64,000 nucleotides of DNA from Sipunculus nudus (GCA_026874595.1 JAPPUL010000069.1:1054001-1118000), one strand, 5' to 3'; shown: positions 53,566 to 62,745, counted from the first letter of the stretch. Numbers and translations: made by a program. Notes: generated by a model not told the origin, from the letters alone.

Positions 53566-54393
53566 ATGACAGACAATAAGATGAGGAAGTTACTAAGTGC
53601 AGCATTAGATGGAGAGCTTAGTGCAAAGAAAAGAGCGTATGTAATATCTAAGCTTAGGAACGACACAAGGTGGCAATCTGAGTATGAAGAGCTTAAAGAG
53701 CTTAAGTCGTTGGTAAAGGGATTGTACAAGGATGAGGTGTTGTCCTCTGATTTTGATAAAAAATTAAGGAGGCGTTTAGGAGAGTACGACAATGCATACG
53801 ATAGTTTTAGTTATGGTTTAGGTGAGGATGAGGAGAAGAGGGAGAAGAAAGAGAGGAGAAGCTATGTAGTAAGGCTTAAAGAATATATAGATGATCGTAT
53901 AGTTGATGGAGTATTGTTTGAGAAGATAGCGTATAGTTTAGGGTTCATATCATTTATATTCATACTGTACGTAGGCTATGAGGTATATAATGCATCGTTA
54001 CTTTTGAATAAATCATCAGACAAAGAAACGGTAGGGGATATAGTAGATAGCGTTATATCGGGGAGTGTAGAAGGGAAGGGGGCTGGTGGGAGTGTTAGGA
54101 AAGAGAAGCGGGGAGATAATAATGCAGGAGGAGGAGGAGATGATAATAAAGAGTTGCATATAGTTGATGGAGTAGATGAGAAAGCCTTTACAACGGTAAT
54201 GAATCAAGAGGGGAAATTATTTGTAAGACAAAATAGTTCGACCTTAATAGTAGACATGTATTCGGGAAAGGCGTATGGAGATGTTGATTATAAGACAAAG
54301 GATCTGCGAGTACGAATAATGTCGAATTTGGACATATATAAGAAGATATATCGTAGTCATTATCCAGAGAGCAGACTATTTAAGGATGATTAA
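53566..54393 (+). CDS. Probable transmembrane anti-sigma factor
   Basis: 275 residues. The N-terminal cytosolic part, LLSAALDGELSAKKRAYVISKLRNDTRWQSEYEELKELKSLVKG, has the spacing of the anti-sigma domain of RsiW/RseA-type proteins, but the zinc-binding His and Cys residues are missing, so it is a zinc-free version. One membrane segment lies at about 125-148 (GFISFIFILYVGYEVYNASLLL). The extracytoplasmic part has a Gly-rich linker and a small C-terminal domain. AGGAG RBS 8 bases upstream. Pairing with the ECF sigma gene upstream supports the role; it is inferred, not proven. Confidence 0.75.
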   Translation: MTDNKMRKLLSAALDGELSAKKRAYVISKLRNDTRWQSEYEELKELKSLVKGLYKDEVLSSDFDKKLRRRLGEYDNAYDSFSYGLGEDEEKREKKERRSYVVRLKEYIDDRIVDGVLFEKIAYSLGFISFIFILYVGYEVYNASLLLNKSSDKETVGDIVDSVISGSVEGKGAGGSVRKEKRGDNNAGGGGDDNKELHIVDGVDEKAFTTVMNQEGKLFVRQNSSTLIVDMYSGKAYGDVDYKTKDLRVRIMSNLDIYKKIYRSHYPESRLFKDD

Positions 54394-54462
54394 AGTAAGT
54401 ATGACATATCGTTACAATTAAATTTTAAAGTTAAAGCTGTTGAGGATAAAAAAAAAGATATG

Positions 54463-54491
54463 TTGACAGCAAGGCATAAAAAAGTTATACT
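54463..54491 (+). promoter_or_regulatory. Consensus sigma-70 promoter of rpmG
   Basis: TTGACA (54463-54468), a 17-bp spacer and TATACT (54486-54491), near-perfect. Transcription should start about 54498, giving a leader of about 180 nt that contains the repeat array described next. Confidence 0.87.
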
Positions 54492-54507
54492 TAATTTGGC
54501 TTAAGGA

Positions 54508-54640
54508 AAGTAAGAAGGAAGCGAGGAAGCGAGGAAGCGAGGAAGCGAGGAAGCGAGGAAGGGGAGAGGAAGGGGAGAGGAAGCGAGGAAGGGGAGAGGA
54601 AGGGGAGAGGAAGCGAGGAAGGGGAGAGGAAGGGGAGAGG
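54508..54640 (+). repeat. Compound purine-rich tandem array in the rpmG leader
   Basis: About five 8-bp GAAGCGAG units are followed by three copies of a 30-bp higher-order unit made of two GAAGGGGAGAG (11 bp) and one GAAGCGAG. Almost all A and G on the plus strand. It holds many Shine-Dalgarno-like GGAG/GAGGA strings and ends about 40 bp before rpmG. Confidence 0.93.
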
Positions 54641-54681
54641 AAAAGATAAAGACTATGAGGAAAAAGGCGAGAAACTAGAAG

Positions 54682-54870
54682 ATGGCAAAGAAGAAAGGAG
54701 AAAGTCGGGTTATAGTGACCTTAGAATGTACGGAATGCAGGGAAAAAGGGAGCCGTAATGTGTATAGGTATTCGACGGTTAAAAATAAGAAAAACACGAC
54801 ACCGAAGTTAGAATTAAAGAAATACTGTAGGTTTGAAAGGCGACATACAGTTTTTAAAGAGATAAAGTAA
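54682..54870 (+). CDS. rpmG: Ribosomal protein L33, atypical zinc site
   Basis: 62 residues of the 50S subunit protein: [47 protein letters not shown]. The first zinc knuckle CTEC is kept, but the second reads CRFE where zinc-binding L33 has CPRC-type, so only three of four Cys remain. L33 genes usually lie before secE-nusG; here a terminator follows and no secE is seen. Confidence 0.94.
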   Translation: MAKKKGESRVIVTLECTECREKGSRNVYRYSTVKNKKNTTPKLELKKYCRFERRHTVFKEIK

Positions 54871-54979
54871 ATAGAAGAGAATATAAATATACAAATATAA
54901 GTATATAAGATGCTATAGTGGATGTAGGTGTATCGTGTTAGCAGTGTAGCTAAAGAGGTTTTGTTGGATTACAAAGGAG

Positions 54980-55009
54980 AGGCATGAAAGAGGACATGCA
55001 TGCCTTTTT
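54980..55009 (+). terminator. Rho-independent terminator downstream of rpmG
   Basis: AGGCATG (54980-54986) pairs with CATGCCT (54999-55005), followed by TTTTT. Confidence 0.75.
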
Positions 55010-55349
55010 ATATAGATTTTAGGTTAATAATGTTTTCAGTAAGAGGCTTTATAAGAGAGGCTTTATAAGAGTAGAGGCTGGTGGTCTTGTATGTAGGATA
55101 AAGCTTTAGAAACCTAATAAATACGCACAACAAAGAGTTGTAACCCGCTTTGATAATGTTTCTTGGTTAGAAAGAATCCAAACTAGTAAAGATGGTATAA
55201 GCTTTAGTATAAACTCTAAAGTATAGATTGAAAGAGTCTTTTAGAGTTTATGATAGAGTTTGTGATAGAGGTGGGGAAAATACAAATGAAAGATATAGCT
55301 TATAATATAGTTAAAGTATAATAAGAGCTTTATTAAAGCGGAGAATAAA
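55010..55349. other. Non-coding gap before gltD
   Basis: About 340 bp without a gene. It contains a tandem duplication AGGCTTTATAAGAG (about 55040-55071), short repeats of AGAGTTTATGATAGAGTTTGTGATAGAG type, and a possible -10 TATAAT (55301-55306) without a convincing -35. Confidence 0.4.
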
Positions 55350-57092
55350 ATGAAAAGGATATATCCGATATACCTGAATAAGAAGAGCCCGTGTTATTCA
55401 GTAGATCACTTGGGGAATGAAGGATGCCCTGCAAGAAGTGACATAGCTAGATTTTTATATAGTGTAAAGCTAAAAGAGTACGGGAAGGCATATGAGATAT
55501 TAAAGGAGACGAATCCGTTTTCCGGGGGCTGTGGAAGGTTCTGCGATCATCCATGTGAGACGGCATGCAATCGTGATAAATATGATGGAGCAGTAGACAT
55601 AAAAGAGATAGAGCGTTTTGTATCTGACTATGGATATAAAAATAATATATTGGGGACTAAAAGTAAAAAGAGAAAGACAAAGGGTCGAGTAGCGATTATA
55701 GGATCTGGTCCTGGGGGATTATCCTGTGGATATTTTCTTGCTCGGGAGGGATATGAAGCAGATGTATATGAGAGAGAAAGCTATGCAGGTGGGATATTGG
55801 TAGAGGGGATACCGCTTTTTCGTTATCCTGAGGAAGTGCGAGAGTACGAGATAGAGTATGTAAAGAGTTGCGGAGTGAATATACATACAGATGTAAAAGT
55901 GGATTGGCAGGCTTTACAAGGGTTTGTAAAGGACTATGAAGCAGTTATAGTTGCAACAGGAGCACACAAGGCGCGTAAACTTGGGGTAGCAGGGGATGAA
56001 CTTAAGGGAGTGGTAGTGGGTCTTGATTTTTTAAAGCGTTTACATTTTGATGAAGATTTTAAGGCAGGGAAGTATTCTCATTTGCTAGATAAATTTGGAT
56101 TAGGGAAGGAGCTTGCAGTAATAGGAGGCGGGTATACAGCATTTGATGTTGCACGTTCTGGGGTTCGGCTTGGGGGAAATATGCATGTATACTACAGACG
56201 TAGCATAGATGAGATGACAGCGCATCCAGGAGAAGTATCGGAGGCACAAAAAGAAGGGATAGGATTTAGTTTTTTGACAAAGCCGACAAAGCTTGAGAAG
56301 CTTTCAAGCGGTCGAATAAAGATGACAATGCAGCGTATGGAGCTTGTGGGTGAGGATGAGAGTGGCAGGCGTAAACCAAGGCCGATTGAAGGCAGTGAGT
56401 ATGTAGTTGAGGTAGATAATGTATTAAGTGCGATAGGAGAGACGCCCGAGTTTGATTTTCTTGATGGAAATTATAAAATAGAAGGCTTTAAATTGCTATT
56501 GGAAAAGCTAGGGAGTGAGGAACGAGACAAAGTGTTCATAACGGGCGATGCCTTACAAGGACATGTAGGCAGCACAGGGATGGTGGTACGAGCGGTAGGG
56601 CTTGCACAGGATACGGTAATAGAGGTTAGAAACTTTTTGGGAGAAGAGGTTATGCGTAATGAAGAGAAGGAAGGGGAAAGAGACATAGCCTATTATGATA
56701 GTATAAAGAAGCGATATTTTCCTAAAGAGTCAAGACTTAGGATAGATGTGCTGCCTTATGAAGAGCGGGTTGGAAATTTCAAGGAAGTAAATCTTGGAAT
56801 AACAGAGGAGGTAGCAGTATCGAAAGCGGGACGTTGTTGGAATTGCGGGATATGCATACAATGTGATTGGTGTCGAGATTATGATAACGAAACTATCTTG
56901 AAGTTGACATTGCCATGGAGTGAGGATAAGGAAGCACATTTCTATAAGTTTTTAAAGGAGCGAGTATCGCTTAAAACGCGAGAGAGTGTAGAAGGGTGCC
57001 CAAGGAATGCGATGGCGTTGGTGCCGTATGATGAGGAATGGAAGAAGGTTATAGAGAGTCAATATATAAGTTTTGATTCAATAAAGTACTAA
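55350..57092 (+). CDS. gltD: Glutamate synthase NAD(P)H oxidoreductase subunit (GltD-like)
   Basis: Feeds electrons from NAD(P)H through FAD and Fe-S clusters. 580 residues. An N-terminal Fe-S domain (GGCGRFCDHPCETACNRDKYDGAVDIKEIERF), then FAD-binding VAIIGSGPGGLSCGYFLAREGYEADVYE (about 113-140), NAD(P)H-binding LAVIGGGYTAFDVARSGVRLGG, and ITGDALQGHVGSTGMVVRAVGLAQ. The C-terminus adds a Cys-rich tail, GRCWNCGICIQCDWC...GCPRNA, making a ferredoxin-like site beyond normal GltD length (about 470). GGAG RBS 7 bases upstream. It starts a three-gene set. Confidence 0.93.
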   Translation: MKRIYPIYLNKKSPCYSVDHLGNEGCPARSDIARFLYSVKLKEYGKAYEILKETNPFSGGCGRFCDHPCETACNRDKYDGAVDIKEIERFVSDYGYKNNILGTKSKKRKTKGRVAIIGSGPGGLSCGYFLAREGYEADVYERESYAGGILVEGIPLFRYPEEVREYEIEYVKSCGVNIHTDVKVDWQALQGFVKDYEAVIVATGAHKARKLGVAGDELKGVVVGLDFLKRLHFDEDFKAGKYSHLLDKFGLGKELAVIGGGYTAFDVARSGVRLGGNMHVYYRRSIDEMTAHPGEVSEAQKEGIGFSFLTKPTKLEKLSSGRIKMTMQRMELVGEDESGRRKPRPIEGSEYVVEVDNVLSAIGETPEFDFLDGNYKIEGFKLLLEKLGSEERDKVFITGDALQGHVGSTGMVVRAVGLAQDTVIEVRNFLGEEVMRNEEKEGERDIAYYDSIKKRYFPKESRLRIDVLPYEERVGNFKEVNLGITEEVAVSKAGRCWNCGICIQCDWCRDYDNETILKLTLPWSEDKEAHFYKFLKERVSLKTRESVEGCPRNAMALVPYDEEWKKVIESQYISFDSIKY

Positions 57093-57232
57093 GTGGGGCT
57101 AAAGGGGCTAGGGGCATAAAGGGTGCTGGGAAGAGGAGATATAATAAGGAGAGATAAAGTAGGAATAGAAGGGGGAGATATTAAAGAGTAGATATAAAGA
57201 GGAGGTAAAAAATTAATGATGCGAGGCATAAA

Positions 57233-58399
57233 ATGGATATAAGGACATTTAGCGGGGGAGAAGATGGCGTTCCACCTGGAGCATGTGGGCTTTTGACTGC
57301 GGCAGGAAAGTTTCATTTATCGAGCGTGCTAAAGGCGGCAGAGTGCTTGCAATATCGTGGTCGTGCAGGAGCTGGGATAACTTTGAAGGGAGTGTATGAA
57401 TATCTTGGAGATAATATATTTTATTTTCATATAATGTACAGACGCAGTGAAAATGTAGAAGATTTAGAAAGGGTGCTAACGTCTTGGGGTTTCATGCTAG
57501 AAGACAGGGTGCGTTTAATACACAAGAAATGGTATCATAAATACGAGATGCCGATGATGTATAGATATACGATAACAGCGCCTGCCTTAGAAGATATGTT
57601 ATATAGAGATCAGATAAGTTGCCCGAAGGAATTTGTAAGGAAGAAGGTAATAGAATTTAATAGTAAATATACAGATGACGCAAGGATCTACTCAAGCGCT
57701 CAAGACAGCGGTACGTTTCTAACAGCATTTACGTTAACAGACACAATAAAAGTCTTTAATATAGAACAATACGAAAGCGAAAAATTAAACGTGGTACAAA
57801 CGCACATGAGGTGGCCAACAAGCAGCGGACGGGGGGTATGGTGGGGCCCACAACCGATAGCATTAGGGAATTTATCAGGGACCCATAATGGACACTTGTC
57901 GTCGGACAAATCGAATGCAATAGCGCTTGAGCAATTAAACATACCGCTAACAGTAGGAACGGACTCAGAGTCATTATTTAAACAGATGCATTATTTGGTA
58001 AGTAATGGCTACACGTTAAAGGAGATAGAATGGGTAATATCGGGCAAATTCCCGCCGGAGCTAGAAGAGCTTGGAGAAGAGGAATTAGAACATTATAAAG
58101 CGATTAAAGAGGATGCGTCATTATATAGATTTAACATGAGCGGCCCATCGACAGCAATAATTTTAATAGATGACATACTAATAGCACTAACAGACCGAGA
58201 TCATATGCGAGCACTTACGATAGGCGAGAGTGAGAATATAATATTGCTAGGGAGCGAGGAGCGAGCGATAGTTACAGCAGCGGTAATACTTGGTGAGGAT
58301 GTAGAAATATATAATCCGGATGCAGGAAAGCTTGTCGGATTTAGAATAAAAGAAGGATATAAAGAGAGGTTAGATTATGAGTGGAAGCAAACTGCCTGA
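57233..58399 (+). CDS. Glutamine amidotransferase subunit of a split glutamate synthase
   Basis: Class II (Ntn) glutaminase domain on its own, 388 residues. The likely catalytic Cys is Cys18 in PPGACGLLTAAGKF, so about 17 residues must be removed to expose it; GAGG 6 bases before ATG 57233 supports this start. QTHMRWPTSSGRG, LSGTHNGHLSS and GTDSESLFKQ match substrate-binding motifs of GltB N-domains and PurF. The gene overlaps the FMN subunit gene by 23 bp. The split organisation resembles archaeal and Thermotoga-type GOGAT. It should pass ammonia to the next protein. Confidence 0.87.
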   Translation: MDIRTFSGGEDGVPPGACGLLTAAGKFHLSSVLKAAECLQYRGRAGAGITLKGVYEYLGDNIFYFHIMYRRSENVEDLERVLTSWGFMLEDRVRLIHKKWYHKYEMPMMYRYTITAPALEDMLYRDQISCPKEFVRKKVIEFNSKYTDDARIYSSAQDSGTFLTAFTLTDTIKVFNIEQYESEKLNVVQTHMRWPTSSGRGVWWGPQPIALGNLSGTHNGHLSSDKSNAIALEQLNIPLTVGTDSESLFKQMHYLVSNGYTLKEIEWVISGKFPPELEELGEEELEHYKAIKEDASLYRFNMSGPSTAIILIDDILIALTDRDHMRALTIGESENIILLGSEERAIVTAAVILGEDVEIYNPDAGKLVGFRIKEGYKERLDYEWKQTA

Positions 58400-61136
58400 G
58401 GAACTAATAATCCGGGAGAATGGATTTCCTCAGGAGGCACATAAATTAATAAGACAAACAACGATAGTGCATGATGAGCCTGTAAAGTTGGGTATGCACA
58501 ATGTGGGAGGGGAGTGGCGAGTTAAGGTAACAAGCGAGGAGGAGGAGCCGGGGCGAGGGTGTATACACTGCGGGACATGCGTAATAGAGTGTACCCATAA
58601 CCTAGAAAGTCCGGGGATACCGTTTGGGGTATTTTGGATGGAAGAGGTATCGGTTGATCAATATGGGAATCCTGTTGAACTTGAGGGTAATGAGCCGGTT
58701 GTGATAGTAGATAAGATACTGCATATAAACCAGTCTGAGTGTTGTAACTGTAAAAAATGTGTAAAGGAGTGTCCCCGAGGTGCAATACAAATATACCCGG
58801 AGCGTGATTACAATTCGATAGGATGTGAGCTTACAGATCACCAGGTTATAAATGATGCATTAAAGCGCAGTCGGTCTGTCCCGATGGTAAGTTCGGCCCA
58901 TCATGGACAGCTTCCCTCTAAAATAAGAGGAGATTGGTTAATAGACGCAGCAGAAATACTAAGTCCGCAAAGAGACAATAAGCATGAGTATGCAGGAGAT
59001 CTTAAGAATAGTTATTTGGGAAAAAGAGAAGCAAGGTTAAAGGTAAAAAGCCCAATATTTGACGTAAATCAAAGTTATGGTTCAAACAGTCACGAAGCCT
59101 TCCTGGCACGTATGATGGGAAGTATAAAGCTTGAGCGACCATTTTTCACAGGAGAGGGGTTCGTGCATCCGGACTTTGAATCGGGTTATAAATATAGTAT
59201 AGTGCAATTTGGTTCAGGAGGTTATGGGCCATGGGTGAACTTGGATAAGTTTGCAGGGTTTAATATGAAGTATGGGCAGGATGCAAAGAAGGGGAAGGGC
59301 GGGCGCTTACAGGCGTCAAAGAACGATTATGAGATAGCGCTTTTAAGGTGCGTAGAAGCGTTAAAGACGCTAACGGCCCCCAACCCGCAGCATTTACAGT
59401 ATTCAATAGAAGAGCTTCCAATGCGAGTTGAGACGCTACGGTCGGTGCTTGGGGAGGGAAAGTTAGTAGGAGCAGATGCGTACGGAACAGCATGGAACTA
59501 CCCGGAAATAGTTGTAGCCTTAGCTCGGGCAGGGTTTGATTATATAACAATAAAAGGCGGGGACGGTTCAACGGGAGCGGCCCACGTAGTGGACATGCAA
59601 AACAGGGGATTAAACACAGTGTATTTGACGCACATAGCAGACATTGCGTTAAGGCGGGAGGGGTTAAGAAATACGGTATCGGTTATAGCGGAAGGGGGTA
59701 TAGTAGATAGTTTTTCGGCCTTTTTGGTGCTGCTAGCGGGAGCCGATTTTGTAGGTATGGGGATGCGGCAGTTGCACCCACTTGGCTGTACATTGTGTAA
59801 GAGATGCCATACAGGACAATGCGCCTGGGGAATAACCTCGCGTCGATACGGAGATAGAATAGATCCGGAGGAGGGAGCAGAGCAAATATACAAGATGAAT
59901 AGCAGTTGGATATCGGATATGGAAGGGCTTGCAGCAGGGCTTGGAATGAGTAGTATAAATGACGTAGTGGGCTCGCGTAGATTTCGCTATCACGGGTCAG
60001 ACCCGTTGCTATATGAAACATTTGGAACAGGAGAGCATAAAAAGCAATTAAGTTCGATAAAGCAAGCAGATACAAACATAAGGTTATTTACGAGTCGAAA
60101 TAAGATGTATGAAGATAATAAAGAAGAGCTTGAGGAGCTATTGTCAAATATAAAAGATAATGGAGTAAAAAAAGAGCTTAAAATCGATGTAGGAGTAGAC
60201 AAGATAAACAGCTATATGTTAAATGTGCTAATGAAGAAGGCAGTAGAGCGTGGGGTAAAGAAGTTTGTGTTGGAGAATGTTGGTGGACAGAGGTTTATCG
60301 GGACAGGAGTAGAGTGTGAAGAGATAGATGTATACGGACTTAGTGGTAACAATTCCTTTGCATTTACAAGGAACGTAAAAATAAACACCTATCCGACAAA
60401 AGTTAATAAGACAAAAATACGCGGCAATGCGCAAGTTGCAATAGCCAACACATCAAATCCGAAGGAGATAAACATAGGAGGAGAGGTAAACGACTTATTT
60501 GCGTCCTACGCAGTATCTGGGAAGTTTCGGGTAGCAAAGAGCGGGGGTGTAAGAAACTTACTATTGTTTAAAGCGGGCTTACCTGAGGTATGGCAGGAGG
60601 TAGATCCTGGCAAATATATAGATTGGGAGAGGGGGGAGGTATTAAATGAGTTAATAAGGCGATATCAAAAGCGCTCAGCAAAGGTAGAGCAACTTGGTTG
60701 GGATAGGTACGTAGAGAGTTTTAAGAGGGATCTTGACACACGTGTTCCGCCGATAGGGATATTTGGACTTGATGCGGGGAAGGGGATGGGCGATTACTTT
60801 ATGGAGTATGCACAAGGAGGGATAGGGATATTGCTAAATATATTTGATCTTGAACATCCGATAGGATATTATGCATGCAGTGGTATGAGTAGCGGAGTAT
60901 GCTATATAAGGGGGGAGGTAGGTGAGAGTCGGCTTGGAACGGATGTTAGGATTTTGAAGGAGCTATCAAGTGCAGATAAGGAGTTTCTAGTAAAAGAGAT
61001 AGAAGATTTTGTAAATATATTTAGTAAAATGAATGTAGACGAAAAATATAATAATCAACTAAACGTCTTTGCTACTAAGTTTAAAAGAGAACAAGAGAAG
61101 GTATTAAAAGAGTTTATAAAGATAGTGCCAATATAA
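58377..61136 (+). CDS. gltB: Ferredoxin-fused glutamate synthase FMN subunit (GltB-like)
   Basis: Makes glutamate from 2-oxoglutarate and ammonia. 919 residues: an N-terminal ferredoxin domain with CIHCGTCVIECTH and CCNCKKCVKECPRG (about residues 61-140); the FMN/2-oxoglutarate barrel (about 200-560) with GSGGYGPWVNLDKFAGFN, VGADAYGTAWNYPEIV, ITIKGGDGSTGAA, VIAEGGIVDSFSAFLVLLAGADFVGMG and the [3Fe-4S] site CTLCKRCHTGQC (C-x5-C-x4-C kept); then a GXGXG beta-helix domain (about 600-880, IGTGVECEEIDVYGLSG, YACSGMSSGVCYIRGEVGE). ATG 58377 lies inside the amidotransferase gene, with GAGAGG 10 bases upstream. The third gene of the GOGAT operon. Confidence 0.93.
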   Translation: MSGSKLPEELIIRENGFPQEAHKLIRQTTIVHDEPVKLGMHNVGGEWRVKVTSEEEEPGRGCIHCGTCVIECTHNLESPGIPFGVFWMEEVSVDQYGNPVELEGNEPVVIVDKILHINQSECCNCKKCVKECPRGAIQIYPERDYNSIGCELTDHQVINDALKRSRSVPMVSSAHHGQLPSKIRGDWLIDAAEILSPQRDNKHEYAGDLKNSYLGKREARLKVKSPIFDVNQSYGSNSHEAFLARMMGSIKLERPFFTGEGFVHPDFESGYKYSIVQFGSGGYGPWVNLDKFAGFNMKYGQDAKKGKGGRLQASKNDYEIALLRCVEALKTLTAPNPQHLQYSIEELPMRVETLRSVLGEGKLVGADAYGTAWNYPEIVVALARAGFDYITIKGGDGSTGAAHVVDMQNRGLNTVYLTHIADIALRREGLRNTVSVIAEGGIVDSFSAFLVLLAGADFVGMGMRQLHPLGCTLCKRCHTGQCAWGITSRRYGDRIDPEEGAEQIYKMNSSWISDMEGLAAGLGMSSINDVVGSRRFRYHGSDPLLYETFGTGEHKKQLSSIKQADTNIRLFTSRNKMYEDNKEELEELLSNIKDNGVKKELKIDVGVDKINSYMLNVLMKKAVERGVKKFVLENVGGQRFIGTGVECEEIDVYGLSGNNSFAFTRNVKINTYPTKVNKTKIRGNAQVAIANTSNPKEINIGGEVNDLFASYAVSGKFRVAKSGGVRNLLLFKAGLPEVWQEVDPGKYIDWERGEVLNELIRRYQKRSAKVEQLGWDRYVESFKRDLDTRVPPIGIFGLDAGKGMGDYFMEYAQGGIGILLNIFDLEHPIGYYACSGMSSGVCYIRGEVGESRLGTDVRILKELSSADKEFLVKEIEDFVNIFSKMNVDEKYNNQLNVFATKFKREQEKVLKEFIKIVPI

Positions 61137-61367
61137 GTTAGAAAGGAAGGGATGGATTTTAATAAAAGAGGTAAAACAAGGAATAAGATAATAGAGCGTA
61201 AAAAGTTTTTTTTTAATAAAGAAAGGCGTATAAAAGATAGAAACATATTATTATACAAAGACATCATGGTCTTGGAAAAAAGGAATAGTTTTTAGTACAA
61301 GGCAATGTGTTTGTAAAAAGAACGGATTAGCTAAAGTAAGGTAAAATGTCAAAGAGGGTATATTAAT

Positions 61368-62705
61368 ATGAAAAAGAAGGAAGGGCAATCAAGTTCACAA
61401 GAAGGGTGGGTTGGGATAGTATATACATTGAGTATAGACATGATAAAGTCAACGGCGCTTGCGATGCGTCGTACAACGCAGGAGCAGAATTTATTTAATA
61501 GTTATTTGGTAAAACAGATAGTCCCGCATCTAACTCACTTAAACTTAGAAGATGATATAACACAATTTACAGGGGATGGATGGTTGGTGATGACGGATAA
61601 GGATTGGAAGGTGCCAGCGTTATGTTGCTTTGCCTATATAATGTCAAGACGCTTTGCAAGTGAAATGAGTGAATATACAGGACTTGAGCTTGAAACGATC
61701 TCAAAGCTACGGCTTGGAATAAGTTCAGGACTTGATATGTCAGTGAAGCTTTTAGATGATACAAGGCACTGGGTAGGGGATAGTGCAAGACGGAGCGTAC
61801 GCTCAGCAAATTGTTGTTATCCGAATGAGATATTAATTGACTACACAGTAATCTACAATTATTTTGATATAGTAAAAACAAAGCCTCTAGATATAGAAAA
61901 GCGTAAGGAAGAATTTCCTGGTATCAAGATGGAAGAGACACCAGACTTGGTGATAATGGAAGACCTGCAATATGATAAATGGAGGTTGTTGGAACATCCA
62001 GAATGGCTAGTGTATACGTTAAACCAAGTAGGGAAGGTAGAAGAAGCAAGAGAGTTGGCAAACGAGATATCAAGCTACCTATCAACGGAAGAAGAACTTA
62101 GCAAAGAAGCAAAAGTAGAAAGATGGAACAAGCTAATATATAATTTAGATAGTTATCAAACAGCCTTAAACATGAAAGAAGAGATGGAGGGTGCAGGAGT
62201 TTTGCCAAATCTTGAAACATATAATAGATTGATGGAGAAGGCGCCATCAAATATGCTTACACTAAGACTAATGAATGAGCTTCTTGAGCGAGGACTTTCC
62301 CCAGAGCATGAGACTTATAATATATTGCTAAAACACATATCGACGTTTAAGGAAGCAGAGAAGCTGCTTTTAGAATGTGTTGGGCGCGGATTAAACCCGA
62401 GCGTATCAAGTTACGAAATATTGATAGAGAAAGCGGAGACAGGCTATATGGCGAGGAAAGCAATAGATATGCTAAAGGAAAGGAATCTGCGACCAAGTTT
62501 TGCAATGTACGTAAAACAGCTTAGGCTAGCAGGCGATTTTGACGAAGCAAAAGAGATAATGCACGGTATGGAAGAAGCGGGCATATTACCAAACGCAGTA
62601 ACCTATGCATTATTGCTAAAGAAAGTAAGTGATTTTGATGAAGCAGAAGGCTTACTTGAAGAGATGGAAGAGAAAGGGATCCCAAAAGACTTAGTATTTG
62701 AGTAA
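61368..62705 (+). CDS. Class III nucleotide cyclase-like domain fused to six PPR-like repeats
   Basis: 445 residues, cytosolic by appearance. Residues about 14-200 resemble class III adenylate/guanylate cyclases: YTLSIDMIKSTALAM carries a metal-binding Asp (24), FTGDGWLVM a second (Asp70), and WVGDSARRSVRSANCCYPNEIL matches the NxxAR region, with the usual Asn replaced and Arg145 kept. Residues 250-441 consist of six adjacent units of exactly 32 residues (starts 250, 282, 314, 346, 378, 410), each of the form xxxYNxLL...EAxxLLxEMxExGLxPx, typical of pentatricopeptide repeats, which normally have 35. PPR proteins bind RNA base by base and are mostly eukaryotic. GAGG RBS upstream. Cyclase activity and RNA binding are both inferred. 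Confidence 0.75.
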   Translation: MKKKEGQSSSQEGWVGIVYTLSIDMIKSTALAMRRTTQEQNLFNSYLVKQIVPHLTHLNLEDDITQFTGDGWLVMTDKDWKVPALCCFAYIMSRRFASEMSEYTGLELETISKLRLGISSGLDMSVKLLDDTRHWVGDSARRSVRSANCCYPNEILIDYTVIYNYFDIVKTKPLDIEKRKEEFPGIKMEETPDLVIMEDLQYDKWRLLEHPEWLVYTLNQVGKVEEARELANEISSYLSTEEELSKEAKVERWNKLIYNLDSYQTALNMKEEMEGAGVLPNLETYNRLMEKAPSNMLTLRLMNELLERGLSPEHETYNILLKHISTFKEAEKLLLECVGRGLNPSVSSYEILIEKAETGYMARKAIDMLKERNLRPSFAMYVKQLRLAGDFDEAKEIMHGMEEAGILPNAVTYALLLKKVSDFDEAEGLLEEMEEKGIPKDLVFE

Positions 62706-62745
62706 ATAGTAAAAGAAAAAGCCTTCAATATCTTAAAAGATAAGC

